A DNA stretch of 49,546 nucleotides. It comes from Mycolicibacterium chlorophenolicum. Its GTDB lineage: Bacteria; Actinomycetota; Actinomycetes; Mycobacteriales; Mycobacteriaceae. The position numbers were made by a program, and so were the translations under genes. The stretch spans positions 637 to 50,182 of the forward strand of contig NZ_JYNL01000008.1 of assembly GCF_001044235.1 (NCBI RefSeq), given 5' to 3'. Under the pieces are notes generated by a model. That model saw only the letters and a program-made list of their open reading frames with translations. It was not told the origin of the DNA and ran no database searches. The first letter of the stretch is position 1, and each line of letters opens with the position of its first letter. Below are positions 17,588-25,914 of this stretch, piece by piece.

Positions 17588-19012
17588 ATGCCCACCTACG
17601 AGCGCCCCTTGCTCTTCATCGACGACCAGTGGGTACCACCGGCCGACAACGGCCTCATCGACGTCGTCGATCCGGCCACCGAGACGGTGATCGGGCACGT
17701 GCCGGCCGGCGGCGCCGCCGATGTGGACGCCGCGGTCGCGGCGGCCCGGCGGGCCTTCGACCCCACCATCGGTGTCGCCGAACGCCGCGAGCGCCTGCAC
17801 CGGGTGATCGACGCCCTCGAGAAGCGTCTGCCCGACATCGCCGAGTTGATCACCGCCGAGATGGGTGCTCCAGTCCGGATCGCGCAGACCGTACAGACGC
17901 AGGTCCCGCTGGCGGTGGCCAAGGGCATCGCCGAGGTCGTCGACACCTTCGACTTCGAAGAGCGCATCGGCAACTCGCTGGTGCTGCGCGAACCCTACGG
18001 TGTCGTCGCGGCCATCACGCCGTGGAACTATCCGCTGTATCAGGTTGTGGCCAAGGTGGTTCCGGCGATCGCCGCCGGCTGCACCGTGGTGCTCAAGCCC
18101 AGTAACGACGCTCCGTTGTCCGTGTTCGAGTTCGTCGAGGCCTGCCAGGACGCGGGGTTGCCGCCGGGGGTGCTCAACGTCGTCTCCGGCCCCGGCCGGG
18201 TGATCGGTGAGCGCCTGGCCACTCACCCCGACGTCGACTTCGTCTCGTTCACCGGCAGCACCGAAGTGGGAGCCCGCGTCGGCGAGCTGGCGGGCCGATC
18301 GGTCACCAAGGTCGCGTTGGAACTGGGCGGCAAGTCGGCCAACGTCATCCTCGACGGGGCCGACCTGGCGACTGCGGTCAAGGTGGGCGTCGGGAATGCG
18401 TTCCTCAACGGCGGACAGACCTGCATGGCCTGGACGCGGATGGTGGTCCCGCAGTCCCGCTACAGCGAGGCGCTGGACCTCGTGGAGAGCGCCGTCGGCC
18501 GCTACACCGTGGGCGACCCGTGGGACCCGGCGACGCGCATCGGGCCGTCGGCGTCACGGTCGCAGTTCGACACGGTCCGCGGATACATCGAGCGGGCGCA
18601 ACGCGACGGTGCACGCCTGCTCGTCGGGGGCGCCGAACCGGTGCGTGACGTCGGGTTCTTCCTCGCTCCCACCGTGTTCGCCGACGTCGATCCCGCGTCA
18701 GAACTCGGCCAGGAAGAGGTGTTCGGCCCCGTGCTGGCGGTCATCCCCTACACCGACCACGACGACGCCCTGCGCATCGCCAATGCAACCCCCTACGGGT
18801 TGTCGGGGGCGGTCTGGGCCGCTGACGACGACACCGCGATCGCTTTCGCTCGAGGTGTACAGACCGGGCAGCTCGACATCAACGGCGGCGCCTACAACCC
18901 GCTCGCCCCGTTCGGCGGATACAAGAAGTCCGGCATCGGCCGCGAACTCGGTCGATTCGGCTTCGAAGAGTACCTGCAGACCAAATCCCTTCAGCTGAAA
19001 GAGCGCCGATGA
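17588..19012 (+). CDS. Aldehyde dehydrogenase, NAD(P)-dependent
   Basis: 474 aa. ITPWNYPLYQ and LKPSNDAPLS mark the cofactor site, SFTGSTEVG the Rossmann turn, the general base is Glu in ELGGKSANVIL and the catalytic Cys is in NGGQTCMAWTR. GPVLAVIPY and PFGGYKKSGIGRE are at the end. ATG 17588 is preferred because AGAAGG ends 7 nt upstream; ATG 17582 (two residues longer) is possible. It would oxidise the aldehyde made by the alcohol dehydrogenase just upstream to an acid, the substrate type for the CoA ligase in the same operon. ATGA overlap with the hydratase gene. Confidence 0.95.
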   Translation: MPTYERPLLFIDDQWVPPADNGLIDVVDPATETVIGHVPAGGAADVDAAVAAARRAFDPTIGVAERRERLHRVIDALEKRLPDIAELITAEMGAPVRIAQTVQTQVPLAVAKGIAEVVDTFDFEERIGNSLVLREPYGVVAAITPWNYPLYQVVAKVVPAIAAGCTVVLKPSNDAPLSVFEFVEACQDAGLPPGVLNVVSGPGRVIGERLATHPDVDFVSFTGSTEVGARVGELAGRSVTKVALELGGKSANVILDGADLATAVKVGVGNAFLNGGQTCMAWTRMVVPQSRYSEALDLVESAVGRYTVGDPWDPATRIGPSASRSQFDTVRGYIERAQRDGARLLVGGAEPVRDVGFFLAPTVFADVDPASELGQEEVFGPVLAVIPYTDHDDALRIANATPYGLSGAVWAADDDTAIAFARGVQTGQLDINGGAYNPLAPFGGYKKSGIGRELGRFGFEEYLQTKSLQLKERR

Positions 19013-19785
19013 GCACCCCGTTGCGTGTCGAGACCGACGGTCCGGTGCAGGTGTGGACCATCAATGTTCCGGAGGTCGGCAACGCCATCACCGGGCCCGA
19101 GGTCATCGCCGGGTTCGAGACGCTCGTCGATGCGGTCAACCAGGACAACGCCATTCGTGCGGTCATTCTCACCGGCGCCGGCAAGATCTTCTCCGCCGGC
19201 GGCAACGTCAAGGAGATGGCCGACCGGCAGGGCATGTTCGGCCTCGCCCCCATCGATCAGCGCCGCGCGTACGTGGACGGCATCCAACGCATCCCCCGCG
19301 CGCTCGGTCGACTCGAGGTGCCGTTGATCGCCGCGGTCAATGGGGCGGCCATCGGCGCGGGCTGCGATCTGGCGATGATGTGCGATATTCGCATCGCCTC
19401 GCAGCGCGCGTCGTTCGCCGAGAGCTTCGTCACGCTCGGCCTGATCCCCGGCGACGGCGGCACCTGGTTTCTGCCCCGCGCCATCGGGTACGCCCGCGCC
19501 GCGGAACTGACCTTCACCGGCGAACGCATCGACGCCGACACCGCCCTGGAGTGGGGCTTGGTCAGCCGCGTCGCCGCGCACGACGAACTGCTCTCGGAAG
19601 CAAGGGCATTGGCCGATCGGATCGCCGTCAACCCGCCACACGCCCTGCGAATGGCCAAACGGCTGCTGCAGGAATCGGTGAGCGGTTCGCTGGAATCCAC
19701 CCTGGCCATGGCCGCGGCGATGCAGCCGTTGGCCCACCACGACACCGAGCACGAACAGCGCATCGCTCGGTGGAGGACCTCATGA
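19009..19785 (+). CDS. Enoyl-CoA hydratase/isomerase (crotonase family)
   Basis: 258 aa. The oxyanion-hole segments are SAGGNVKEM and AAVNGAAIGAGCDLAMMCD. The two glutamates of hydratases align as Glu in RASFAESFVTLG and Glu in ARAAELTFTGERI, so hydration of an enoyl-CoA is likely rather than a different crotonase reaction. Starts at the ATG that overlaps the aldehyde dehydrogenase stop and ends in an ATGA overlap with the first acyl-CoA dehydrogenase. Order in the operon (ligase, ADH, ALDH, hydratase, two dehydrogenases) supports beta-oxidation of a CoA-activated intermediate. Confidence 0.93.
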   Translation: MSTPLRVETDGPVQVWTINVPEVGNAITGPEVIAGFETLVDAVNQDNAIRAVILTGAGKIFSAGGNVKEMADRQGMFGLAPIDQRRAYVDGIQRIPRALGRLEVPLIAAVNGAAIGAGCDLAMMCDIRIASQRASFAESFVTLGLIPGDGGTWFLPRAIGYARAAELTFTGERIDADTALEWGLVSRVAAHDELLSEARALADRIAVNPPHALRMAKRLLQESVSGSLESTLAMAAAMQPLAHHDTEHEQRIARWRTS

Positions 19786-20888
19786 CCGAGGGGTTGCGCG
19801 CCGAGGTCCGCGCCTTCCTGGCCGAGCAGCTCGCCGCCGGTGCGTTCACGCCGTCGGTGGACTCGTGGCTGTGTGGTTGGGATGAAGCGTTCACCACGGC
19901 TCTGGCGCGCCGTGGCTGGCTGGGGATGACGGTGCCCCAGCGCTACGGTGGGCACGGCCGGACCTTCGGTGAGCGCTTCGTCGTCACCGAGGAGCTGCTG
20001 GCCGCCGGTGCACCGGTGGCCGCGCACTGGATCGCCGATCGTCAGATCGTGCCGTCTCTGCTCAAATACGGTACCGAGGAACAGAAGTCCCACTTCCTGC
20101 CGCGGATCGTGGCGGGCGAGTGTTTCTTCGCCATCGGGATGAGCGAGCCGGACTCGGGATCGGATCTGGCCAGCGTCCGCACCCGTGCCGTGCCGGCTGA
20201 CAATGGCTGGTCGCTCACCGGTACCAAGGTATGGACCTCCGGAGCGCACCACGCCCATGCCTTCATCGTGCTGGCACGCACGGCGCCGGTGGACCCGGCG
20301 CATCGCCACGCCGGCCTCAGCCAGTTCATCGTCGACCTCCGCAGTCCCGGAGTCGAGGTCCGTCCGATCGTGTCGATGAACGGCAATCACCACTTCAACG
20401 AGGTCATCCTCGATGGGGTCTTCGTCCCCGAATCCCGGGTGTTCGGCCGGATCGGCGGCGGTTGGGAACAGGTCACCTCGGAGCTCAGCTTCGAGCGCAG
20501 CGGGCCGGAACGGTTTCTCTCCACGTTCCCCCTTCTCGCCGCGGCCATCGACTCCCCCGTCGGAGCGCCGGTAGCTACCGACGCCGCGTGGGGGCAGCTC
20601 GTGGCACGCATCAGCGCGCTGCACCACATGTCCACCGCCGTCGGCGACGCGTTGCAGCGGGGCGAGAACGCCGACGTCCCGGCGGCGGTGGTCAAGGTCC
20701 TCGGCACCACCACCGAGGGTGATATCGCCGACTTCGCCGCATACGCCTACGGAGACGACGCGCCACCCGACCGGCCGTGGGAAGAGTTGGTGGTCGACGC
20801 CGTCGACCAACGCCCCGGCTTCACCTTGCGCGGCGGGACCAATGAAGTGATGCGCGGCGTGATCGCGCGCGGATTGGGGTTGCGATGA
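19782..20888 (+). CDS. Acyl-CoA dehydrogenase, first subunit of a likely heteromeric pair
   Basis: 368 aa. YGGHGRTFGERFVVTEEL is in the N-terminal domain, the flavin-contact motif is FFAIGMSEPDSGSDL, and WTSGAHHAH is in the beta domain. The classical catalytic position, usually YEGTNE, reads RGGTNEVMRG, with Gly where many family members have Glu. A glutamate in LSFERSGPERF (Glu238) sits where isovaleryl- and long-chain-type enzymes keep their base, so activity is likely. GGAGG precedes the ATG. Immediately followed by, and overlapping, a second shorter dehydrogenase. Such adjacent FadE pairs form alpha2beta2 enzymes on steroid-CoA side chains in mycobacteria (known for FadE26-27 and FadE28-29). 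Confidence 0.92.
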   Translation: MTEGLRAEVRAFLAEQLAAGAFTPSVDSWLCGWDEAFTTALARRGWLGMTVPQRYGGHGRTFGERFVVTEELLAAGAPVAAHWIADRQIVPSLLKYGTEEQKSHFLPRIVAGECFFAIGMSEPDSGSDLASVRTRAVPADNGWSLTGTKVWTSGAHHAHAFIVLARTAPVDPAHRHAGLSQFIVDLRSPGVEVRPIVSMNGNHHFNEVILDGVFVPESRVFGRIGGGWEQVTSELSFERSGPERFLSTFPLLAAAIDSPVGAPVATDAAWGQLVARISALHHMSTAVGDALQRGENADVPAAVVKVLGTTTEGDIADFAAYAYGDDAPPDRPWEELVVDAVDQRPGFTLRGGTNEVMRGVIARGLGLR

Positions 20889-21943
20889 ACAGCACTGCGG
20901 TAGAACAGATTTCGTCTGCAGTCGATCCCGAACTCGCTACCATGATCGACGGCGTCCTCGCCGAGTACCGCAACTCCGCTGCGACCGTCGCCGCCGGTCA
21001 ACGCAGACGCTGCGACCGCGACCTCTGGCAGCGGCTCGACTCACTGGGACTGGTACGCCTGACCGGCGCCGAATGCGACGGCGGGAGTGGCGCAGGCTGG
21101 GCCGAGGCCGCGGAGCTGATAGCCGCGACCGTCCGCCACGGCGTTCATCTTCCTTGGGCTGAGCACGATCTCCTGGCCTGCTGGCTGATCGACCAGGTGT
21201 CCGGGCCGGCCGAGCACATGCTGCACACTCTGTGTCAGCTGGCGCCGGGTGAGTCCACGGGCCCCACGCCGTGGGCTGGTGAGGTGGACCGTCTGGCCGT
21301 GCTGTGGCACGGAGACGACGGGCATCGGCTGGCCCAGGTCGACACCGCCGATGTACAGATCACGCACGGCACCAACATGATCGGGGAGCCGCGCGATCAC
21401 GTGACCGTGGATGTGTCGACGCTGGGCGGGGTCCGGGTGCCTCCGGAACTGGTCACCATCGTGGGCCGTAAATCGGCGATGGTACGAGCCCTGCAGGTGT
21501 GCGCAGCGCTCGATCAAGCAGTGGCTCTGTCCATCGAGCACGCGGCATCGCGGGTTCAGTTCGGCCGGCCGCTCGCGAAGTTCCAGGCCATCCAGAATCT
21601 CATCGCCGACGCCGCCGCCGAGGCTGCACTGGCTCGCATCGCCACCGAGGCGGCGGTGAACACGGCGATCGACAGCGATTGGCGCGCAGCGTGCCTCGAT
21701 TTCCAGATCGCTGTTGCGCGCTCATGCGGGGGACAAGCATCGCTGGTGGTGACGCGCAACGCCCATCAGGTGCACGGTGCGATGGGAACCACGATCGAGC
21801 ACCGCCTGCACGAGTACACGCGTGGCGCGCTGGCGTGGCGATCCGACTTCGGCTCCGCGCGCTTCTGGGACATGCAGGTTGCGGCTCAGGCCAGCGCGGG
21901 CGGACGTTCAGGACTGTGGGAGATGATCACCGGCCGAATGTGA
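20885..21943 (+). CDS. Acyl-CoA dehydrogenase, second subunit of a likely heteromeric pair
   Basis: 352 aa. The C-terminal helical domain is clear: SIEHAASRVQFGRPLAKFQAIQN, then VARSCGGQASLVVTRNAHQVHGAMGTTIEHRLHEY. The N-terminal and middle domains are shortened, and the beta-domain flavin motif (usually TEPxAGSD) is missing or degenerate. It therefore probably depends on the 19782 partner for a complete flavin site, as in heteromeric FadE enzymes. Starts in an ATGA overlap with that partner and is the last gene of the operon; a hairpin follows at 21955. Confidence 0.9.
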   Translation: MNSTAVEQISSAVDPELATMIDGVLAEYRNSAATVAAGQRRRCDRDLWQRLDSLGLVRLTGAECDGGSGAGWAEAAELIAATVRHGVHLPWAEHDLLACWLIDQVSGPAEHMLHTLCQLAPGESTGPTPWAGEVDRLAVLWHGDDGHRLAQVDTADVQITHGTNMIGEPRDHVTVDVSTLGGVRVPPELVTIVGRKSAMVRALQVCAALDQAVALSIEHAASRVQFGRPLAKFQAIQNLIADAAAEAALARIATEAAVNTAIDSDWRAACLDFQIAVARSCGGQASLVVTRNAHQVHGAMGTTIEHRLHEYTRGALAWRSDFGSARFWDMQVAAQASAGGRSGLWEMITGRM

Positions 21944-21954
21944 TTCACCGGCGA

Positions 21955-21987
21955 GGGGGCGCTCGGTCGCGATGACCCAGCGCCCCC
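21955..21987. terminator. Hairpin between convergent operon ends
   Basis: GGGGGCGCT (21955-21963) pairs perfectly with AGCGCCCCC (21979-21987), with further GGTC/GACC pairing inside the loop. It lies 12 nt after the acyl-CoA dehydrogenase stop and 16 nt before the stop of the minus-strand gene at 22003. No U-run follows. Confidence 0.6.
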
Positions 21988-22002
21988 CGATCGGCAAGAA
22001 CC

Positions 22003-23316
22003 TCAGACTACGGTGAGCATGACGGTCTGTACGGGGTCCCCGTTGTAACGCTTGAACAGGTTGGCGAGACTGAACCGGTTGTCGGTGACGAGCACCGTGA
22101 ATGTGTCGGCTCCGCCACCCGCGGCCAGGAACGCCGGATCGGCCCGATAGGAGAAGGTGCCCGTGATCTCGTCGATGGTGACGGTGCCGTTGCGCGGCTT
22201 GCGCACCACGATGTAGCGGACCTCCGGACGCACGACCTCGCCGGTGAGTACCCCGAGTGCCGTGCCGTCTGCGTTGAGCGCGCTCTCGCTGATCACCGTC
22301 CCCTCGACACCCTTCAGATCGCCCGTCCCGAGGTCGGAATTCAGTGTCGCAACGGACTTCTCGCTCGCTCCGTCAGCAGACAGGTTGCCGACGAAGTCGA
22401 GCACGACGTCGCCGGCGCCGAGGCCGTCGATGGTGACCGTTCCGGTTTCCTTACCTGCGTAATACGCCAGCGAGTAGTCAGGATTCAGGTAGACGGTTGT
22501 GCTGTCGACGGCGGCGGGAGCGTTCCAGTTGTCTCCTACTCCACCTCCGATGACAGCCGGGTTGGTGTATCCGAAGCCGATGAGGCCCGGGACCTCCTCA
22601 CATCCGCACGGGGCGGGCGTCGGCGCGCCCGCCCGAACTGTCGACCGGATCTGTACCCGCTGTCCGAGCTCGTCGGGATCGCGGGCGTCGATGTCACCGG
22701 TGATGGTCCCGTTGACGCCCTGACGGTTGATCTGCACGTCGGTGACGACCGGTGCCGCATTGAAGACGTTGCGCTGCAGGAAGGTCACCACACCGGCCAG
22801 AGGCTTGGGATGTTGGCCAACCGGCGGAGTTTCCACCGTCTTGCTCTCGCGCTTCGGCGCGAGAGCAAGGCTCCGCCGCACCGTAGTGGCGCGAGACGTA
22901 GTGGCGTCGTTCTTCACCCCGGACACCGCCTCGGAAGCCGCTGAGTCCTTGGCGGATCGCAGCGCTTGCCGGTCCTCGCGCGATCCGCGTGGGCGGACGG
23001 CTTCACTCGTGCTCTGCTGACGGGCTTCCCTCGCTTTCGCCACGCGGGACGGGCCCTTCGTGTCATCAGCCGATCGCGCTGTAGCACCGGAGACACTCTG
23101 TGAGGTCGTCGATCGGCTCGCCGAAGAAGAGGACTCACCATCGTCGGCGGACGCCACTCCGGTGGCCAGCGACGTCATCATCCACGTCGATGCGGCGAAT
23201 CCGGCTGCGACACCGACTCCCTTGGCCACTGTGCGCGCCTGGGTGCGGTGCACCGGCTGATAGCCGACGGTCGGTGGTCGCGCGGAGTACCGCGTGTGTG
23301 ACGGCGCTGCCTTCAT
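22003..23316 (-). CDS. Exported mycobacterial protein with a low-complexity stalk and cadherin-like repeats, function unknown
   Basis: 437 aa. A long basic N-region (about 30 residues) precedes the hydrophobic segment VAAGFAASTWMMTSLATGVASA, which looks like a signal peptide ending near residue 57. A Ser/Thr/Arg/Lys-rich spacer (58-165) follows, then a beta-rich C-terminal domain. The ends of that domain, GTVTIDEITGTFSYRADPAFLA and DTFTVLVTDN, resemble Ig/cadherin-like repeats of large mycobacterial surface proteins. One Cys pair (CGC) lies near 245. AGGAAGG lies 9 nt before the ATG. It is convergent with the FadE operon and divergent from the SnoaL operon, so it interrupts the catabolic island; any link to substrate binding or uptake is speculation. 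A CRP-like palindrome lies in its promoter. Confidence 0.75.
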   Translation of the reverse strand: MKAAPSHTRYSARPPTVGYQPVHRTQARTVAKGVGVAAGFAASTWMMTSLATGVASADDGESSSSASRSTTSQSVSGATARSADDTKGPSRVAKAREARQQSTSEAVRPRGSREDRQALRSAKDSAASEAVSGVKNDATTSRATTVRRSLALAPKRESKTVETPPVGQHPKPLAGVVTFLQRNVFNAAPVVTDVQINRQGVNGTITGDIDARDPDELGQRVQIRSTVRAGAPTPAPCGCEEVPGLIGFGYTNPAVIGGGVGDNWNAPAAVDSTTVYLNPDYSLAYYAGKETGTVTIDGLGAGDVVLDFVGNLSADGASEKSVATLNSDLGTGDLKGVEGTVISESALNADGTALGVLTGEVVRPEVRYIVVRKPRNGTVTIDEITGTFSYRADPAFLAAGGGADTFTVLVTDNRFSLANLFKRYNGDPVQTVMLTVV

Positions 23317-23370
23317 GAGGATGACCTTCCTGGGAGTGAGTTGTGAGACAGCCAGAGCGTGCCGACCGGG

Positions 23371-23386
23371 TGTGGCCTACGCCACA
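23371..23386. promoter_or_regulatory. CRP-like palindrome in the divergent promoter
   Basis: TGTGGCCTACGCCACA is a TGTGG-N6-CCACA palindrome, differing at one position per half from the cAMP-receptor consensus TGTGA-N6-TCACA. It extends to an 8-bp perfect stem (23369-23376 with 23381-23388). It is 55 nt upstream of the exported-protein start and 138 nt upstream of the SnoaL start. Confidence 0.4.
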
Positions 23387-23478
23387 CCTCGTCCCGATCA
23401 CCGGACACACTCGCCTGCTGTCATCGATGACTTCTCCGGTACGACTGCTGTGCTCGCATCAACGTCCCGCTCACCGGT

Positions 23479-23521
23479 CAGGTCAGCTCGGCGTTGCTTC
23501 AGGGTCGGTTTGACTGACCTG
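23479..23521. promoter_or_regulatory. Inverted repeat just upstream of the SnoaL operon
   Basis: CAGGTCAG (23479-23486) and CTGACCTG (23514-23521) are exact reverse complements with a 27-nt spacer. The second arm ends 2 nt before the ATG at 23524, so a bound protein or an RNA stem could mask the start. No classical ribosome binding site is seen. Confidence 0.3.
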
Positions 23522-23523
23522 TC

Positions 23524-24015
23524 ATGAGCACCGAGATCACGCTGCCTGAGGTCCAGGAATTCATCGCCGGCTTCTGGTACCACTACGACGAAGGACACTT
23601 CGACGAGCTGCGTTCCCGAATCGGCGAGGACATGCAGTACCTGAGCCGGTCGCTGTCCGGGAACTGTCCGTTCGAGCACCTGCTGGCCGCCGAACTACAC
23701 GGCGGCGCAGAAACCCTCGCCTGGCTCATCGAACACCGCAACGAGAATCCCTACCCGTGTCGGCACCACGCCACCAACATCTTTCGTACCGCCACCGACG
23801 GTGACACCACCCGTGTCCGCTTCAACATGTTCGTCAACCAGATCACCAACAACGTTCCCTTCGCCGTCTCCAGCGGCGTCGCAGATGTCGGCATCCGCCG
23901 GACGGGAGACGGTCTGGTGTTCACCTCGATGACCGTGATGCTCGACGCCGACGACTCGATCCCCTTCGCCGAACACGCCGCCAAGGCGACGTCGGCGAGC
24001 ACGCAGCCCGCGTGA
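23524..24015 (+). CDS. SnoaL-like (NTF2-fold) protein
   Basis: 163 aa. It opens with a helix-rich LPEVQEFIAGFWYHYDEGHFDEL, then beta strands with CRHHATNIF and TTRVRFNMFVNQITNN, the layout of the cone-shaped SnoaL/NTF2 fold. In this fold acidic and His residues inside the cone can act as dehydratase, isomerase (ketosteroid isomerase is a relative) or cyclase centres. His87 or His88 in the middle strand is a candidate. First gene of the 23524-28213 operon. Its stop overlaps the GTG of the SDR (GTGA at 24012-24015). A steroid or cyclic-enone isomerase or hydratase role would fit, but it is inferred from fold and context only. Confidence 0.78.
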   Translation: MSTEITLPEVQEFIAGFWYHYDEGHFDELRSRIGEDMQYLSRSLSGNCPFEHLLAAELHGGAETLAWLIEHRNENPYPCRHHATNIFRTATDGDTTRVRFNMFVNQITNNVPFAVSSGVADVGIRRTGDGLVFTSMTVMLDADDSIPFAEHAAKATSASTQPA

Positions 24016-24875
24016 ACGCCCGCCAAGTGTTCGGCGGCGGCGTCGCCGTCATCACCGGCGCCGGTGCAGGGATCGGCGCGGGCCTGGCCCGCCATGCCAG
24101 CCGGCTCGGTATGACTGTTGTCCTCGTCGACATCGACGCCAACGCCGTCGCGGCGCTGCGCGACGAACTGCGGTCCGCCGGAGGCTCGGCGATCGACAAG
24201 GTCTGCGACGTCCGCGACGCCGAAGCAGTGCAGGCGCTCGCCGACGAGGTACACGGCGATCTGGGGCCGGTGCGCCTGCTGGTCAACAACGCCGGCGTCG
24301 AGCAGTTCGGTTACCTGTGGGACACCCCCGTCGACAATTGGCGACGCGTCGTCGAGGTGAACATCAACGGCGTCTTCCACGGCATCCGGGCGTTCCTTCC
24401 GCACATGATGGCCGCCGACACGCCGGCGTGGGTGTGGAACCTGTCCTCGATCGGCGGGGTCGCTGTCGTGCCACTGCAGGCGCCCTACATCATGAGCAAA
24501 CATGCGGTCCTCGCGCTCACCGAGTGCTTGCACCTCGAGGTCCAGGCCGCGGGGCACGCCGACCGAATTCACGTGCAGGCGGTGTTACCCGGCGCAGTGG
24601 TGTCGAACATCTTCGAGTCCGCAGGCGGTGTCGACGTCGGCGACACCGGCGCCGCCGAATCGCAACGCGCCGCCATGCTCGACATCAAGGCCGCCGCCAT
24701 GGACCCCCTGGCCGCCGCCGAAGTGGTGTTCGACCAGGCCGCTCAGGAGCGGTTCTATCTCCTCACCCAACCCGACTACGTCGGCTCGGCGATGACCGAA
24801 CGCGCCCGTGTCCTGACCAACCAGGAAGCTCCCCGGCTGCGAACCGCACGTCGCTTCGACCCCGCGCAGAACTGA
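24012..24875 (+). CDS. Short-chain dehydrogenase/reductase
   Basis: 287 aa with TGAGAGIG near residue 15, DVRD (cofactor-adenine side), LVNNAGVEQFG, a serine in LSSIGG and the active-site YIMSK (Tyr, Lys). The C-terminal extension FYLLTQPDYVGSAMTERARVL resembles SDRs often annotated in mycobacteria as acting on complex alcohols. Translationally coupled to the SnoaL gene by GTGA and separated by a single base from the esterase ATG, so all three are probably made together. Confidence 0.92.
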   Translation: MNARQVFGGGVAVITGAGAGIGAGLARHASRLGMTVVLVDIDANAVAALRDELRSAGGSAIDKVCDVRDAEAVQALADEVHGDLGPVRLLVNNAGVEQFGYLWDTPVDNWRRVVEVNINGVFHGIRAFLPHMMAADTPAWVWNLSSIGGVAVVPLQAPYIMSKHAVLALTECLHLEVQAAGHADRIHVQAVLPGAVVSNIFESAGGVDVGDTGAAESQRAAMLDIKAAAMDPLAAAEVVFDQAAQERFYLLTQPDYVGSAMTERARVLTNQEAPRLRTARRFDPAQN

Positions 24876-24876
24876 G

Positions 24877-25914
24877 ATGCGCTCCCCACGACTGGATCCC
24901 GATGCCGCCGCGCGGGTCGCCTCCTTCGGCGCGCCGACGCCGATGCGCGCCCGTGGGCTCAGTGCCGTACGGTCGGACGTCGAATCCGCGCCCCATCCGC
25001 CCATGCCGACCATGGCGCGCATCGAGGACCTCATCGCACCCGGCCCGGCAGGGCGTCCCATACCGGTGCGGTTGTACCGACCCACCACCGCGGCGCAGTC
25101 CCCGGCACTCGTGTACTTCCACGGCGGTGGGCTGGTGATGGGATCGAATCACTCGTTCGAGCCTCTCGCACGGGAGTTGGCTCAGGCCAGTGGCGCGGCA
25201 GTCGCCGCCGTGGACTACCGATTGGCTCCTGAATCCCCGCCACCGGCGCAGTTCGATGACGCCTGGGCGGCCACCGAATGGGTTGCTGCCCATGCCGACC
25301 AGCTGGACCTCGACGCCGAGCGGCTCGCGGTCGTCGGCGACAGTGCGGGCGGATCCCTGGCCGCTGCGGTGGCCCTGGCCGCGCGCGACCACAGCGGACC
25401 CGCCATCGCGGTGCAGGTCCTGCTCTATCCCGGCCTGGACCGCGACATGGGCGCCCGGTCGATCACCGCCATGCCCGATGCGCCGATGCTGGCCCACGAC
25501 GACATCGTGTTCATGCACGAGACCGTCGACCGCGGCGCCACCCCGCACTCCCCCTACCAGGTTCCGGCTCACGCCACCGATGTGAGCGGCCTGCCGCCGG
25601 CGATCATCGTCACCGCCGAGTGCGACCCCATCCGCGATTGGGGAGAACGGTACGCCGGCCGCCTGCGCGATGCCGGGGTGCAGACCACCCTGACCCGCTA
25701 CCCCGGCATGTATCACGGTTTCCTGATGCGCTCGGACGCCACCGCCCGCGGGCGGTTGGCCATGGCCGAGATCGGTGCGCTCCTGCGCGCAAAGTTCACT
25801 CACGCTGTCGATTTCGCGGCATGTCCCGATCACCGGACGTCCACCACATCGCCGGCCGTGGCGCCGCCCACAATCGATGAGCACATCACCCAAGGAGAAC
25901 ACCATGCTGACTGA
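24877..25914 (+). CDS. Alpha/beta hydrolase, HSL family
   Basis: 345 aa. FHGGGLVMGS is the oxyanion motif, VDYRLAPESPPPAQFDDA a family signature, GDSAGGS the nucleophile serine, ECDPIRDWGERYA the acid and YHGFLMRS the histidine. It is a second HSL-type esterase, distinct from the one at 8722, with about 40 extra residues at the C-terminus (from CPDHRTSTTS on) that look unstructured. The last 11 nt overlap the next gene, whose ribosome binding site is inside this coding region. Likely substrates are esters or lactones from the Baeyer-Villiger step (inference). Confidence 0.92.
   Translation: MRSPRLDPDAAARVASFGAPTPMRARGLSAVRSDVESAPHPPMPTMARIEDLIAPGPAGRPIPVRLYRPTTAAQSPALVYFHGGGLVMGSNHSFEPLARELAQASGAAVAAVDYRLAPESPPPAQFDDAWAATEWVAAHADQLDLDAERLAVVGDSAGGSLAAAVALAARDHSGPAIAVQVLLYPGLDRDMGARSITAMPDAPMLAHDDIVFMHETVDRGATPHSPYQVPAHATDVSGLPPAIIVTAECDPIRDWGERYAGRLRDAGVQTTLTRYPGMYHGFLMRSDATARGRLAMAEIGALLRAKFTHAVDFAACPDHRTSTTSPAVAPPTIDEHITQGEHHAD

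Noticed and set aside
19257..20810. Minus-strand open frame of 517 codons across the hydratase and acyl-CoA dehydrogenase
   Set aside because: It spans the junction of two well-supported genes and shows no family features.
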